Part shown: positions 33,811 to 42,682 of the stretch, piece after piece
Position numbering within the stretch: position 1 is the first letter of the stretch
Layout of the letters: every line of letters begins with the position of its first letter
DNA from: UBA4416 sp020846025
GTDB lineage: Bacteria > Bacteroidota > Bacteroidia > B-17B0 > Aurantibacillaceae
NCBI GenBank assembly: GCA_963169295.1
Contig: CAUJDD010000056.1
Coordinates: 1 to 43,419 of the forward strand
Direction: 5' to 3'
Length of the DNA stretch: 43,419 nucleotides
Translations under genes and position numbers: made by a program
Notes under the pieces: generated by a model
What the model was told of the DNA's origin: nothing
The model's input: only the letters and a program-made list of their open reading frames with translations
Database searches by the model: none

Positions 33811-33841
33811 TTTAGATAATTGAGCATTTAATATAACTTTG
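33811..33841 (+). promoter_or_regulatory. Promoter of the PBP1A gene
   Basis: TTTA (33811-33814), a 19-base spacer and TAACTTTG (33834-33841) match the Bacteroidota consensus with one mismatch. The ATG at 33859 follows 17 bases later, giving a leader of about ten bases. Confidence 0.5.
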
Positions 33842-33858
33842 CAAAACATTTATTGTAT

Positions 33859-36108
33859 ATGGCATCTAATAAAAACTCAAAATTCATAGCACTTACTTGG
33901 TTATTAGTTTGGTCGCCATTTTTATTAATTCTTTCCATTATTTCTTTAATTTCTTTCGAGATATTTTTTGATTTACCGAGTGTGGCAGAGCTTCAAAACC
34001 CTAAAAGCAATTTAGCAACAGTGGTGTATAGTAGCGATATGAAAATTTTAGGTAAATATTATGCTGAAAATAGGGTAAATGTAAAATACTATGAATTAGA
34101 TTCTAACTTAGTAGAAGCCCTGATTGCTACCGAAGATGCCCGTTTTAAAGAGCATAGCGGTGTTGACTTAAAAGCGCTTGGTAGAGCTGTATTTGGTGCA
34201 TTAACTGGAAGTTCAAGTAGTGGTGGTGGTAGTACATTATCACAGCAATTAGCTAAAATGATGTTTCCGCGTGAGAAACTAACCAAATTTGAAACAGTAA
34301 TAAGGAAATTAAAGGAATGGGTTATTGCAGCTCGACTCGAACGCAATTACACGAAAGATGAAATTTTAGCCATGTATCTTAATAAGTTTGATTTTTTACA
34401 CTTAGCCGTAGGAGTTAAGTCGGCTGCTCAAATTTATTTTAATCGTTCTCAAGATAGTTTAGAAATTCAGCAAGCCGCCATGCTTATTGGTATGGCTAAA
34501 AATCCTTCTTTATTCGATCCAATTAAACGACCTGATGCTACCAAACAAAGACGCAATGTGGTTATGAACCAGATGGTAAAGTATGGCTATTTATCTGAAC
34601 AAAAATATGATAGTTTAAAGAATTTACCTCTTGGTTTATCATATCACCCTGAAGACCACAATGATGGCCCTGCACCTTATTTTAGAGAGTATTTGCGCGA
34701 GAATTATTTGCGCGAATGGTGTAAAAATCATATTAATCCTGAAACAAATAAGCCATACAATATTTATAAAGATGGGTTGCGAATTTTTACAACCATTGAT
34801 ATGCGTATGCAGCAATATGCCGAAGAAGCTGTTGCTGAACACATGACTGATTTACAAAAACAATTTAATAAAGAATGTAAAACAAAAAGAAATGCACCTT
34901 TTGCTTGGAATGTAAATAAAGAGCAAATTCAAAATATTATGATTAGCTCCATGAAACGAAGTGATAGATATCGTTCACTTAAAAATATGGGCTTATCGAG
35001 CGAACAAATAATGGAGGAGTTTAAAAAACCTGTAGAGATGACGGTATATAGCCTCAGAGGTGAGATAGATACCATTATGTCGCCATGGGATAGTATTCGA
35101 TATTATAAGAGTTTTTTACATACAGGTTTTGTAGCCATTGAACCATCTACGGGTTATGTGAAAGCTTGGGTAGGTGGCGTTAATCACAAGCATTTTAAGT
35201 TTGATCATGTAAAAGTTGGACGTCGTCAGGTAGGTTCTACTTTTAAACCATTTGTATATGCTTTAGCTATACAGGAAGGTTATTCGCCATGCTATCAAGT
35301 ACCCAATGTAAAAACTTGTATTGAAATACCTGGGCAACCTGCTTGGTGTCCAGAAAATTCGGATGGTGCTAAAGGAACGGGAAAAATGGTAACCTTGCGT
35401 TATGCATTAGCAGGCTCTATAAATTATGTAACTGCTTGGGTAATGAAGCAATTTGGACCTGAAGCAGTCATTAAATTAGTGCGCCGTTTGGGAATTACAT
35501 CACCCATTGAATCTGTTCCATCTATTGCCCTTGGAACACCTGATATCTCGGTATTTGAAATGGTAGCAGCCAATGCTACTTTTGCTAACAAAGGCACGCA
35601 CATTGAACCCACTTTTGTAACTAGAATTGAAGATAAGAATGGAAAAGTACTTGAGGAGTTTTTTCCAAATAGTGATGAGGTGTTTAGTGAAGAGAGAGCT
35701 TACGTGATGATACAATTAATGCGTGGCGTTGTTGATTATGGTACTGGTGCTCGCTTAAGATTTAGATATGGTTTAAAAAACGAGATTGCGGGTAAAACAG
35801 GTACTACACAAAACAATGCAGATGGTTGGTTTATGGGTTTAACGCCTGATTTAGCTGCAGGCTGTTGGACAGGTGGAGAGGATAGAAGTATTCATTTTAA
35901 CTCAACTAACGAAGGGCAAGGTGCGAGCATGGCGCTTCCAATCTGGGCTAAGTTTTTTCAAAAAGTGTATGCCGACCCAAGTTTAAAGGTTAGTAAAAAT
36001 GGTTTTGAAAAACCCCAAAATATGGGTAATATTGAACTGGATTGTTCTAAATACGATGCAGAGACCGAGAAAGAAAATCCAATTCAGGATTTTGATTTTG
36101 AGAATTAA
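33859..36108 (+). CDS. Penicillin-binding protein 1A (bifunctional PBP)
   Basis: This class A PBP polymerises lipid II into glycan strands and crosslinks the peptides. The start is ATG 33859 (MASNKN), six bases inside an in-frame TTG, giving 749 residues. One membrane anchor (about 9-34) precedes the GT51 glycosyltransferase domain, with the catalytic EDARF motif at 92-96 and GGSTLSQQLAK at 123-133. The transpeptidase domain has STFK (Ser460, Lys463), SIN at 520-522 and KTG at 646-648. All catalytic motifs are present, so it should be active. The C-terminus is short and acidic. The scoA gene begins 25 bases later on the same strand, but no functional link is apparent. Confidence 0.95.
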   Translation: MASNKNSKFIALTWLLVWSPFLLILSIISLISFEIFFDLPSVAELQNPKSNLATVVYSSDMKILGKYYAENRVNVKYYELDSNLVEALIATEDARFKEHSGVDLKALGRAVFGALTGSSSSGGGSTLSQQLAKMMFPREKLTKFETVIRKLKEWVIAARLERNYTKDEILAMYLNKFDFLHLAVGVKSAAQIYFNRSQDSLEIQQAAMLIGMAKNPSLFDPIKRPDATKQRRNVVMNQMVKYGYLSEQKYDSLKNLPLGLSYHPEDHNDGPAPYFREYLRENYLREWCKNHINPETNKPYNIYKDGLRIFTTIDMRMQQYAEEAVAEHMTDLQKQFNKECKTKRNAPFAWNVNKEQIQNIMISSMKRSDRYRSLKNMGLSSEQIMEEFKKPVEMTVYSLRGEIDTIMSPWDSIRYYKSFLHTGFVAIEPSTGYVKAWVGGVNHKHFKFDHVKVGRRQVGSTFKPFVYALAIQEGYSPCYQVPNVKTCIEIPGQPAWCPENSDGAKGTGKMVTLRYALAGSINYVTAWVMKQFGPEAVIKLVRRLGITSPIESVPSIALGTPDISVFEMVAANATFANKGTHIEPTFVTRIEDKNGKVLEEFFPNSDEVFSEERAYVMIQLMRGVVDYGTGARLRFRYGLKNEIAGKTGTTQNNADGWFMGLTPDLAAGCWTGGEDRSIHFNSTNEGQGASMALPIWAKFFQKVYADPSLKVSKNGFEKPQNMGNIELDCSKYDAETEKENPIQDFDFEN

Positions 36109-36133
36109 TTGAAGTAAAATTAAAATAGAAGTT

Positions 36134-36844
36134 ATGATTAACAGAGTAGTAAAAAATGCCGAAGAGGCAACAAAAGACATTAAAGACAACGCCACATTAT
36201 TAGTAGGTGGTTTTGGTTTATGTGGCATCCCAGAGAACTGTATTGCTGCGCTAGTAAAAAAAGGAATTAAAGGTTTAACTTGTATTAGTAATAATGCTGG
36301 TGTTGACGATTTTGGTTTAGGCTTGTTGTTACAAAACAAACAAATTAAAAAAATGGTAGCATCTTACGTTGGTGAAAATGCCGAATTTGAACGCCAGATG
36401 TTAAGTGGGGAACTTGAAGTTGAATTAATCCCTCAAGGAACATTAGCTACTCGTTGTTTAGCTGCAGGCTATGGAATGCCTGTTATATATACGCCTGCAG
36501 GCGTAGGTACTGAAGTTGCCATTGGTAAACCTGTGCGTACTTTTACCTATAACGGACAAACTAAAGAGTACCTTGAAGAAAAGGCATTTGAAGCCGACTT
36601 TGCGATTGTAAAAGCATGGAAAGGTGATACAGCAGGTAATTTAGTATTTAGATACACTGCTCGTAACTTTAATCCAATGATTGCGATGGCCGGAAAAATT
36701 ACAATTGCCGAAGTGGAAGAACTAGTAGAGGTTGGCGAATTAGATCCTAACCAAATTCACACACCTGGTATTTATGTACACCGTATTTTTAAAGGAGAGA
36801 AATACGAAAAACGAATAGAACAAGTAACCGTAAGGAAAAAATAA
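36134..36844 (+). CDS. scoA: 3-oxoacid CoA-transferase, subunit A
   Basis: The protein (236 residues) is the alpha subunit of a succinyl-CoA:3-ketoacid-CoA transferase, which activates acetoacetate for degradation using succinyl-CoA. GGFGLCGIPE at 25-34, ISNNAGVDDFGLG at 50-62 and the oxyanion-type segment YTPAGVGTEVA near 120-130 are the family signatures. Family members normally lie directly before subunit B. Here subunit B starts at 39468, 2.6 kb away, after a lipoprotein and a glycosyltransferase gene on the same strand. Apart from this separation both subunits are complete. Confidence 0.94.
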   Translation: MINRVVKNAEEATKDIKDNATLLVGGFGLCGIPENCIAALVKKGIKGLTCISNNAGVDDFGLGLLLQNKQIKKMVASYVGENAEFERQMLSGELEVELIPQGTLATRCLAAGYGMPVIYTPAGVGTEVAIGKPVRTFTYNGQTKEYLEEKAFEADFAIVKAWKGDTAGNLVFRYTARNFNPMIAMAGKITIAEVEELVEVGELDPNQIHTPGIYVHRIFKGEKYEKRIEQVTVRKK

Positions 36845-36854
36845 ATTAGTAATT

Positions 36855-37412
36855 GTGAAAGGGAAATTAGTATATAAATTTTTAGGCGTTCTATCTATAA
36901 TAATAGCGGTGTCTTGCTCAAACAATGAAAGCAAAACCGAAGAAAAAAGTACATTAGTTTATACGCACTTTACCGATTTTGAAGATACCACTATAAAAGT
37001 TGAAGTTAAGGGAGATGCTCATTCGGGTAATTTCTTCTCAAGAGCTGATAGTTCTAACATTTATGGAAGTGGATTTATTTTTAATGTGCATGATAGTTTA
37101 TTGCAAGCCGATGCAAAAGTAAAATTTGAAGGATGGGTGAGGGTAGGCGATTTATCGCACAATAAAGAATTTGCATTGTCGTTAGAAGATGGCAATGGAC
37201 ATGTCTTAAAGTGGGAAAAAATTGATTTCAGAAGTCATATTGCTGAAACCAATAAATGGATTCAAGTTGTAGATAGTGTTACTTTCCCAGCTAACATTAT
37301 AAATAGAAATGGTTTAATTATTAAGTCATATTCTTTTAACCCAGATGGTAAATCGACTTTAGATTGTGATGATATAAAATTATCTTTTTATAAAATAAAA
37401 GCCGTACAATAA
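36855..37412 (+). CDS. Lipoprotein with a carbohydrate-binding-like jelly-roll domain
   Basis: The start is GTG at 36855, ten bases after scoA. A lipoprotein signal ends in AVSC (Cys21), followed by an Asn/Ser/Glu-rich linker and one beta-rich domain (about 38-185). This domain shares its pattern with the C-terminal part of the membrane protein at 40129-41919: a start of the form S-x-GFxF or KGFGF, a central W, and an end at DDIKLSF or DDLKYTI. The shape resembles sugar-binding jelly rolls. It is likely exposed in the periplasm or on the surface. I do not recognise a named family; the neighbour similarity was judged by eye. Confidence 0.75.
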   Translation: MKGKLVYKFLGVLSIIIAVSCSNNESKTEEKSTLVYTHFTDFEDTTIKVEVKGDAHSGNFFSRADSSNIYGSGFIFNVHDSLLQADAKVKFEGWVRVGDLSHNKEFALSLEDGNGHVLKWEKIDFRSHIAETNKWIQVVDSVTFPANIINRNGLIIKSYSFNPDGKSTLDCDDIKLSFYKIKAVQ

Positions 37413-37468
37413 ATTATACTTATGTTAACTTTCTATTTAAAATTTAAACTAGAAAGTAACGCTTTAAA

Positions 37469-39406
37469 ATGTTCGATTCATATTTTGCAATATATCTACA
37501 AGTTATTTTAGCGGTATCATTTCTATTTATTGCTATTTCTATCGTTCATTTTGAGATTTACGATAATAACAAATCTCTGTTTCTACTATTAACTGGCGCT
37601 TTAGGGATAAAACTTTTTATGATCTTACTCACTCCTTATTTAATGTTGTGGGACGAATCATTTCATGGTTTAGTAGCAAAACATTTAGCCGACAACCCAT
37701 TAAAACCTTTGTTATATAAAGATCCTTTTTTTGAACATGATTATAAAAACTGGTGGGACTCTTCCATTTGGTTACATAAACAGCCTTGGTTTTTGTGGCA
37801 AATAGCATTAAGCATCAAGATATTTGGAAATTCATATTTTGCGGTACGATTTCCTAGTTTAGTTTATGCTGTAGCTGGTGTTTTTTTTATTTATGGCATT
37901 GGAAAAAATATTGCCAACTCAAGAATTGGATTTTATGCTGCATTGTTTTATTGTTTAAATAATTACATGAACGAACAATTATCTGGAGCAATAGCTACAG
38001 ACCATAACGATGTTGTTTTTATTAATCTAATTTTTGCTTCTATATGGGCATTAACAAGATATATTCATCATAAAACATTAAAAAATATTTTCTTAATAGG
38101 TTTGTTTTCTGGCTTAGCAATACTTAATAAATGGTTAGTAGGCTTATTGGTATTTTTATGTTGGGGAGCTTATATTATATTTGAAAACAAAGGCAAAATA
38201 AGGCTAAATCATTTTTATGATTTACTTAAAAGTTTATTTATTGCCATTTGTATTTCGCTACCATGGCAAATATATATTCTACTAAGATTTCCGCAAGAAT
38301 CTAGATTTGAATACGCTTACAATAGTAAGCATATCAACGAAGTGGTTGAAGGGCATGGAGGAACTAACTTTTTTTATTTTGACGGTTTATCTACTCAGTA
38401 TGGTTATCTATCGCCTCTATTTTGCTTACTCGGAATTGTATTACTGTATAAATACGTAGTTCGTAATAATATTTATTATGCCTTTATAATATCATTAGTA
38501 TTTGTGTATAGTTTTTTTACCTATGCAACCACTAAACTACATGGGTTTACATTAGTTGTATCATTTATTATATTTTTAGGTTTTGGCGCAATTGCTCATG
38601 ATTTATTTACTTTTTCAAATTCGTTATCTAAGAAGATTAGTAAAACCATACTCGTAATTCTTGCTCTAGTCTTTAGTTTCACTAGCTTTAATATAGAAGC
38701 TATACAAGATAATCATACAACTTGGAAACTCTCTGAGAGAAACATAAAATACATTCAAAGAGAAAAAGAGCTTATAGAAATTTGCGATTACGTTAATAAA
38801 TTTATAAAAGACACAAATCTTGTGTTTTTTAATTGCGATTTTCCTACAAACATTAACTTTATGTTTGAAACAAATTATATTGGATACGCAAGACTACCCG
38901 ACAGTTCAGATGTTAAGACTATTAAAAATAAAGGTTATAAAGTTGCAATTATAAATACAGGCGCTTTACCTAATGGAGTAGAAACTAATAAAGATTTTAC
39001 TATTATAAGTATTCCTAAATTTAAAGTTATAAGAAGAGACACCTGCTATTTAAAGTCTTTAACACATGGCTATTTCTCTATAGACAACAACAAGCTTACT
39101 TGTAATTCTAATAAAACTAAATTTATCATTACCACTTTTGCAGATGGTAATTCACAAATCAAAACCGAAAATAACCAGTTTGCTAGAATTGCCTTTGAAT
39201 ATGGTAATTTAATCTTGTTTGATGGCACAAAATATAATCTTAATGAAAGATTTAAGATTGAAAGTATAGGAAATGGACGATTTAAGATTAAAACTTTTCA
39301 TAACAAATATTTAAAAACGAATGAAGATGGGGAAAGAGTTATTTTTGATAGATATGAGGATAGAAACGACTTTAAATTTGAGATAATTAAAACACGCAAT
39401 ACTTAG
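37469..39406 (+). CDS. GT-C glycosyltransferase (ArnT/PMT-like) with fascin-like C-terminal domain
   Basis: The first 400 or so residues of this 645-residue protein are a multi-spanning membrane domain of the GT-C fold. MLWDESFHGLVA at 59-70 holds the Asp-Glu pair typical of ArnT/GT83 catalytic loops, and a second acidic motif, ATDHNDVVF, follows near 174-182. These enzymes transfer sugars from lipid carriers on the periplasmic side. A soluble region follows, and the last 120 residues look like a fascin-like beta-trefoil (YFSIDNNKLTCNSN, FKIESIGNGRFKIKTFHNKYL). A fascin-like tail on a GT-C enzyme is unusual and may bind glycans or guide the acceptor. The gene sits between scoA and scoB and probably belongs with the glycosyltransferase genes further right. 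Confidence 0.82.
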   Translation: MFDSYFAIYLQVILAVSFLFIAISIVHFEIYDNNKSLFLLLTGALGIKLFMILLTPYLMLWDESFHGLVAKHLADNPLKPLLYKDPFFEHDYKNWWDSSIWLHKQPWFLWQIALSIKIFGNSYFAVRFPSLVYAVAGVFFIYGIGKNIANSRIGFYAALFYCLNNYMNEQLSGAIATDHNDVVFINLIFASIWALTRYIHHKTLKNIFLIGLFSGLAILNKWLVGLLVFLCWGAYIIFENKGKIRLNHFYDLLKSLFIAICISLPWQIYILLRFPQESRFEYAYNSKHINEVVEGHGGTNFFYFDGLSTQYGYLSPLFCLLGIVLLYKYVVRNNIYYAFIISLVFVYSFFTYATTKLHGFTLVVSFIIFLGFGAIAHDLFTFSNSLSKKISKTILVILALVFSFTSFNIEAIQDNHTTWKLSERNIKYIQREKELIEICDYVNKFIKDTNLVFFNCDFPTNINFMFETNYIGYARLPDSSDVKTIKNKGYKVAIINTGALPNGVETNKDFTIISIPKFKVIRRDTCYLKSLTHGYFSIDNNKLTCNSNKTKFIITTFADGNSQIKTENNQFARIAFEYGNLILFDGTKYNLNERFKIESIGNGRFKIKTFHNKYLKTNEDGERVIFDRYEDRNDFKFEIIKTRNT

Positions 39407-39467
39407 TATTTTTCTATCTATTTTCTATTTTTTTTATTACTTTCGCTGTGCATTAAATAATTTAACC

Positions 39468-40124
39468 ATGTTAGATAAAAATGGAATTGCAAAGCGTATT
39501 GCACGCGAAGTAAAAGATGGCATGTATGTAAACCTAGGAATCGGGATTCCTACCTTGGTAGCAAATTATATTCCCGAGGGTGTAAACGTAGTGTTACAAT
39601 CCGAAAACGGTATATTAGGCATGGGACCTTTTCCTTTTGAGGGAGAAGAAGATGCTGATTTAATTAACGCAGGTAAACAAACAGTAACTTTGTTACCCGG
39701 CTCATCTATATTCGACTCGGCCACTAGCTTTGGAATGATTAGAGCACAAAAAGTAGATTTAACTATTTTAGGCGCTATGGAAGTAAGTGAGCATGGAGAT
39801 ATTGCTAACTGGAAAATACCAGGTAAAATGGTGAAAGGTATGGGTGGTGCAATGGATTTAGTAGCCAGCGCCAAAAACATTATTGTGGCTATGCAACATG
39901 TTAATAAAGCAGGCGAATCAAAATTACTACCTAAGTGCGAGTTGCCTCTTACAGGAATTAAATGTGTGAAACGTATTGTTACCGAATTAGCCGTGTTAGA
40001 AGTAATGTCAGAAGGAGGCTTCCGATTATTAGAAAGAGCGCCAGGCGTGAGTGTAGAGCAAATTAAAAATGCCACTGCTGGTAAATTAATTGTAGAAGGA
40101 GAGATTCCAGAGATGTCGCTATAA
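39468..40124 (+). CDS. scoB: 3-oxoacid CoA-transferase, subunit B
   Basis: The beta subunit carries the active-site glutamate that forms the enzyme-CoA thioester: QSENGILGMG at 44-53 places it at Glu46. LGIGIPTLVANYI (23-35), LPGSSIFDSATSFGMIR and GAMEVSEHGDIANWKIPGK are family segments, and 218 residues is the normal length. It pairs with the alpha subunit at 36134-36844, although two envelope genes separate them. TACTTTCG in the 61-base upstream gap is a poor -7 match, so cotranscription from the left is possible. The next gene begins four bases after its stop. Confidence 0.95.
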   Translation: MLDKNGIAKRIAREVKDGMYVNLGIGIPTLVANYIPEGVNVVLQSENGILGMGPFPFEGEEDADLINAGKQTVTLLPGSSIFDSATSFGMIRAQKVDLTILGAMEVSEHGDIANWKIPGKMVKGMGGAMDLVASAKNIIVAMQHVNKAGESKLLPKCELPLTGIKCVKRIVTELAVLEVMSEGGFRLLERAPGVSVEQIKNATAGKLIVEGEIPEMSL

Positions 40125-40128
40125 CTGA

Positions 40129-41919
40129 ATGATGTTTCAAGGATTAAAAACATTTTTATGGAAAAAGAAATATTTATTTCTTTTTGTTAGTTTATTTTTA
40201 GTTGTAACCACACAACGTTTTCTTAGCGAACGTCAAAACGGCTTGGTCAATTCAGTTTCCTCTGATGGTTTAGGATATTATTGTTATTTACCAGCAGCCA
40301 TCATCTATCAAGATTTTACCTACAGTTACTATGATGTAAAAGAAAATTACATTAAGCCGTTTTATAAGCCTTATATAAGTCCTTATAAAGACAAGGGCGT
40401 CAATAAATATTATAGTGGTACTGCATTTTGTATGTTGCCCTTTTTTTTGTTAGGAATTCTTATTTCGGCTATTGCAGGAACAGATATAAATGGATATACC
40501 GATACTTTTTTAATGTTAATTAGTATTGCTTCTTTGGTTTATTTTCTATTAGCGGTAAAGCTATTAACAAAAGTTGCTAAACATTTTTTAATATCAGAAA
40601 AAACAACCATGCTTGTTTGTTTTATGGTTTTTCTTTCTACTAATTTGTTTCATTATACCATACAGGAGCCGTCCATGTCTCATGTATATTCTTTTTTTGC
40701 TGTAAGCTTGTTTTTATATTGTTTTGTGAGGTTATTAACCGACATCACAACTAAACGTCTAGTAATGCTAGGATTAGCTCTAGCATTAGTGATATTAATA
40801 AGGCCTGTAAACGTAGTAGTTGTATTGTTTACGCCTTTTTTCTTTGAAAATTTTAAATCTTACTTATTATTCCTTAAACAAATAATTATAAAACATTTTT
40901 TCGGAACTCTATTATTTCTTTTAATGCCCGTGTTAGGCGTTGTAATACAGTTTACATTTTATTATTTACAAACTGGAGATTTTTTTGTGATGACTTATGA
41001 AGGAGAAACTTTTGATTTTAAGAATCCTGAAATAATGAATGTGTTATTTAGTTACAGAAAGGGTATTTTTATCTACGCTCCATTATTATTTCTGATGGTT
41101 CTTTTTATTTTATTATCAACTCGTTTTTGGTTTAAAAGAATTATTTTCTTTATTACCATGTTCGTCTTCATTTACATTACATCTTCGTGGTGGTGTTGGT
41201 GGTATGGTGGAGGATTAAGTATAAGACCCGCTATTGATTTTTATCCAATCATTATCATTACTGTTTTGTTCTTACTCAATTATATCCAACCAAAAACAAA
41301 AAAGGTACTGTTAGCACTTTCCATTCCATTTGTATTCTTTGGTCAATTAATAGCGTTTCAATATAGTAATCTATTAATTGACACCGTATTAATGGATAAA
41401 CAGAAATTTTGGGATGTTTTCCTTAAAACAGACTTAGCAACTATTAACGAGGATAGATTAAAATCAATCTTAGAGAATCGAAAGATATTTAAAATGGAAT
41501 TAATGACCTATGAGCAAGATGATGATGCTAGTAAAATTGTAGATGGAGGATTTAAGAGTAAAAAGGCTTGCAAAGTTGGTAAAGATAATTGGTATTCAAA
41601 GGGATTTGGTTTCCCAATAAAAGACTTAGGTTTTAGTGGTTCGTTTTATATTGTTGTAGAATGTATGGCTAAGACTGATGCAGATGGTAGAGATTTAGGG
41701 CTTGTTGTGTCGATAGATGCTAACAACGAAATGGTTTCATGGAATGTTGTGTTTAGAAATCAGTTTTCTGCAGGTGATGATGGTTGGGCAAAGATGACAC
41801 AAATAGTTGAAGTTTTAGAATCGCAAAATAATGATAGTAATTATTTAAAGGTTTTTGCTAATACAGAGAAGGGTTATAATTTAGTAGATGATTTAAAGTA
41901 CACAATAATTAAAAAGTAA
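40129..41919 (+). CDS. Multi-spanning membrane glycosyltransferase-like protein with C-terminal jelly roll
   Basis: The 596-residue protein has 10-12 predicted membrane helices (about 15-410) and a short extracytoplasmic loop after the first helix with SSDGLGYYCYLPAAII (43-58). An SDGxGYYxYLPA segment recurs in Bacteroidota envelope glycosyltransferase-like proteins; the Asp may be catalytic, as in other GT-C enzymes. A soluble beta-rich domain (about 455-596) resembles the lipoprotein at 36855. The truncated protein at the right edge has the same LGYYLYLPA segment and similar topology, so these are paralogues. It starts four bases after scoB and is followed 45 bases later by a GT2 gene that could supply lipid-linked sugars. 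No exact family is assigned. Confidence 0.75.
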   Translation: MMFQGLKTFLWKKKYLFLFVSLFLVVTTQRFLSERQNGLVNSVSSDGLGYYCYLPAAIIYQDFTYSYYDVKENYIKPFYKPYISPYKDKGVNKYYSGTAFCMLPFFLLGILISAIAGTDINGYTDTFLMLISIASLVYFLLAVKLLTKVAKHFLISEKTTMLVCFMVFLSTNLFHYTIQEPSMSHVYSFFAVSLFLYCFVRLLTDITTKRLVMLGLALALVILIRPVNVVVVLFTPFFFENFKSYLLFLKQIIIKHFFGTLLFLLMPVLGVVIQFTFYYLQTGDFFVMTYEGETFDFKNPEIMNVLFSYRKGIFIYAPLLFLMVLFILLSTRFWFKRIIFFITMFVFIYITSSWWCWWYGGGLSIRPAIDFYPIIIITVLFLLNYIQPKTKKVLLALSIPFVFFGQLIAFQYSNLLIDTVLMDKQKFWDVFLKTDLATINEDRLKSILENRKIFKMELMTYEQDDDASKIVDGGFKSKKACKVGKDNWYSKGFGFPIKDLGFSGSFYIVVECMAKTDADGRDLGLVVSIDANNEMVSWNVVFRNQFSAGDDGWAKMTQIVEVLESQNNDSNYLKVFANTEKGYNLVDDLKYTIIKK

Positions 41920-41964
41920 AATCGAAATCGTTTGATTTCTAATTAAATATATGTAGGTTTGTTT

Positions 41965-42681
41965 ATGTTATTATCAATTGTTATACCAGCGTACAATGAA
42001 GGGAAAACCATTCATCACATATTAAATAAGGTAAAGGCGGTAAGTTTACCTAATAACGTACAAAAAGAAATAATAATTGTAAATGATTTCTCGAAAGATA
42101 ATACCGAAGAAGCTATTCAAAATTACAAAGTACAAAATCCCGATTTGAATATTCAGTATTTTAAACATGAATTTAATCAAGGGAAGGGAGCAGCTTTACA
42201 CACGGGTATAAAAAAAGCTACGGGGGATTATGTAATTATTCAAGATGCAGATTTAGAGTATGATCCTGAGGAGTATAATATTTTACTTAAACCAATATTA
42301 AACGGCATGGCCGATGTTGTGTATGGTAGCCGTTTTATTGGAGGGAAACCGCATCGTATTTTATTTTTCTGGCATTCTATAGGGAATAAATGGTTAACTC
42401 TTTTATCTAATATGTTTACCAATTTAAACCTAACAGATATGGAAACCTGCTATAAATTATTTAAAGCAGATATTATTAAGAATATTTCATTGAGGGAAAA
42501 ACGATTTGGTTTTGAACCTGAGGTAACTGCAAAAATCTCTCGTATAACAAATATTCGTATTTATGAGGTTGGTATTTCATATTATGGAAGAACGTATGAA
42601 GAGGGTAAAAAAATTGGATGGAAAGATGGGTTTAGAGCTATATATTGTATCTTAAAATACGGCTTATTTAAAGCTAAATAA
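41965..42681 (+). CDS. Family 2 glycosyltransferase, dolichyl-phosphate-mannose-synthase-like
   Basis: The start is ATG 41965, because the in-frame TTG at 41959 only adds two residues; this gives 238 residues. It is a cytoplasmic GT-A enzyme: LSIVIPAYNEGKTI at 3-16, IIIVNDFSKDNT at 36-47, GKGAALHTGI near 74-83 and the metal-binding DAD-type motif IIQDADLEYDPEEY near 92-105. It resembles polyprenyl-phosphate mannose/glucose synthases, which charge a lipid carrier with a sugar for use by GT-C enzymes outside. The absence of membrane helices fits the soluble DPM1 type. The GT-C-like genes on both sides are plausible users of its product. Confidence 0.9.
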   Translation: MLLSIVIPAYNEGKTIHHILNKVKAVSLPNNVQKEIIIVNDFSKDNTEEAIQNYKVQNPDLNIQYFKHEFNQGKGAALHTGIKKATGDYVIIQDADLEYDPEEYNILLKPILNGMADVVYGSRFIGGKPHRILFFWHSIGNKWLTLLSNMFTNLNLTDMETCYKLFKADIIKNISLREKRFGFEPEVTAKISRITNIRIYEVGISYYGRTYEEGKKIGWKDGFRAIYCILKYGLFKAK

Positions 42682-42682
42682 C

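Noticed and set aside
33573..33858. Small gene in the divergent gap before PBP1A
   Set aside because: The AT-rich stretch has no frame with coding character; it holds only promoter-like sequence and the ATACC-A-GGTAT palindrome.
35983..36339. 118-residue minus-strand frame across the PBP1A/scoA junction
   Set aside because: It is antisense to two conserved genes and has no family resemblance.
39566..40153. 195-residue frame on the minus strand
   Set aside because: It is antisense to scoB, whose protein is clearly conserved; no domain or promoter supports the opposite frame.
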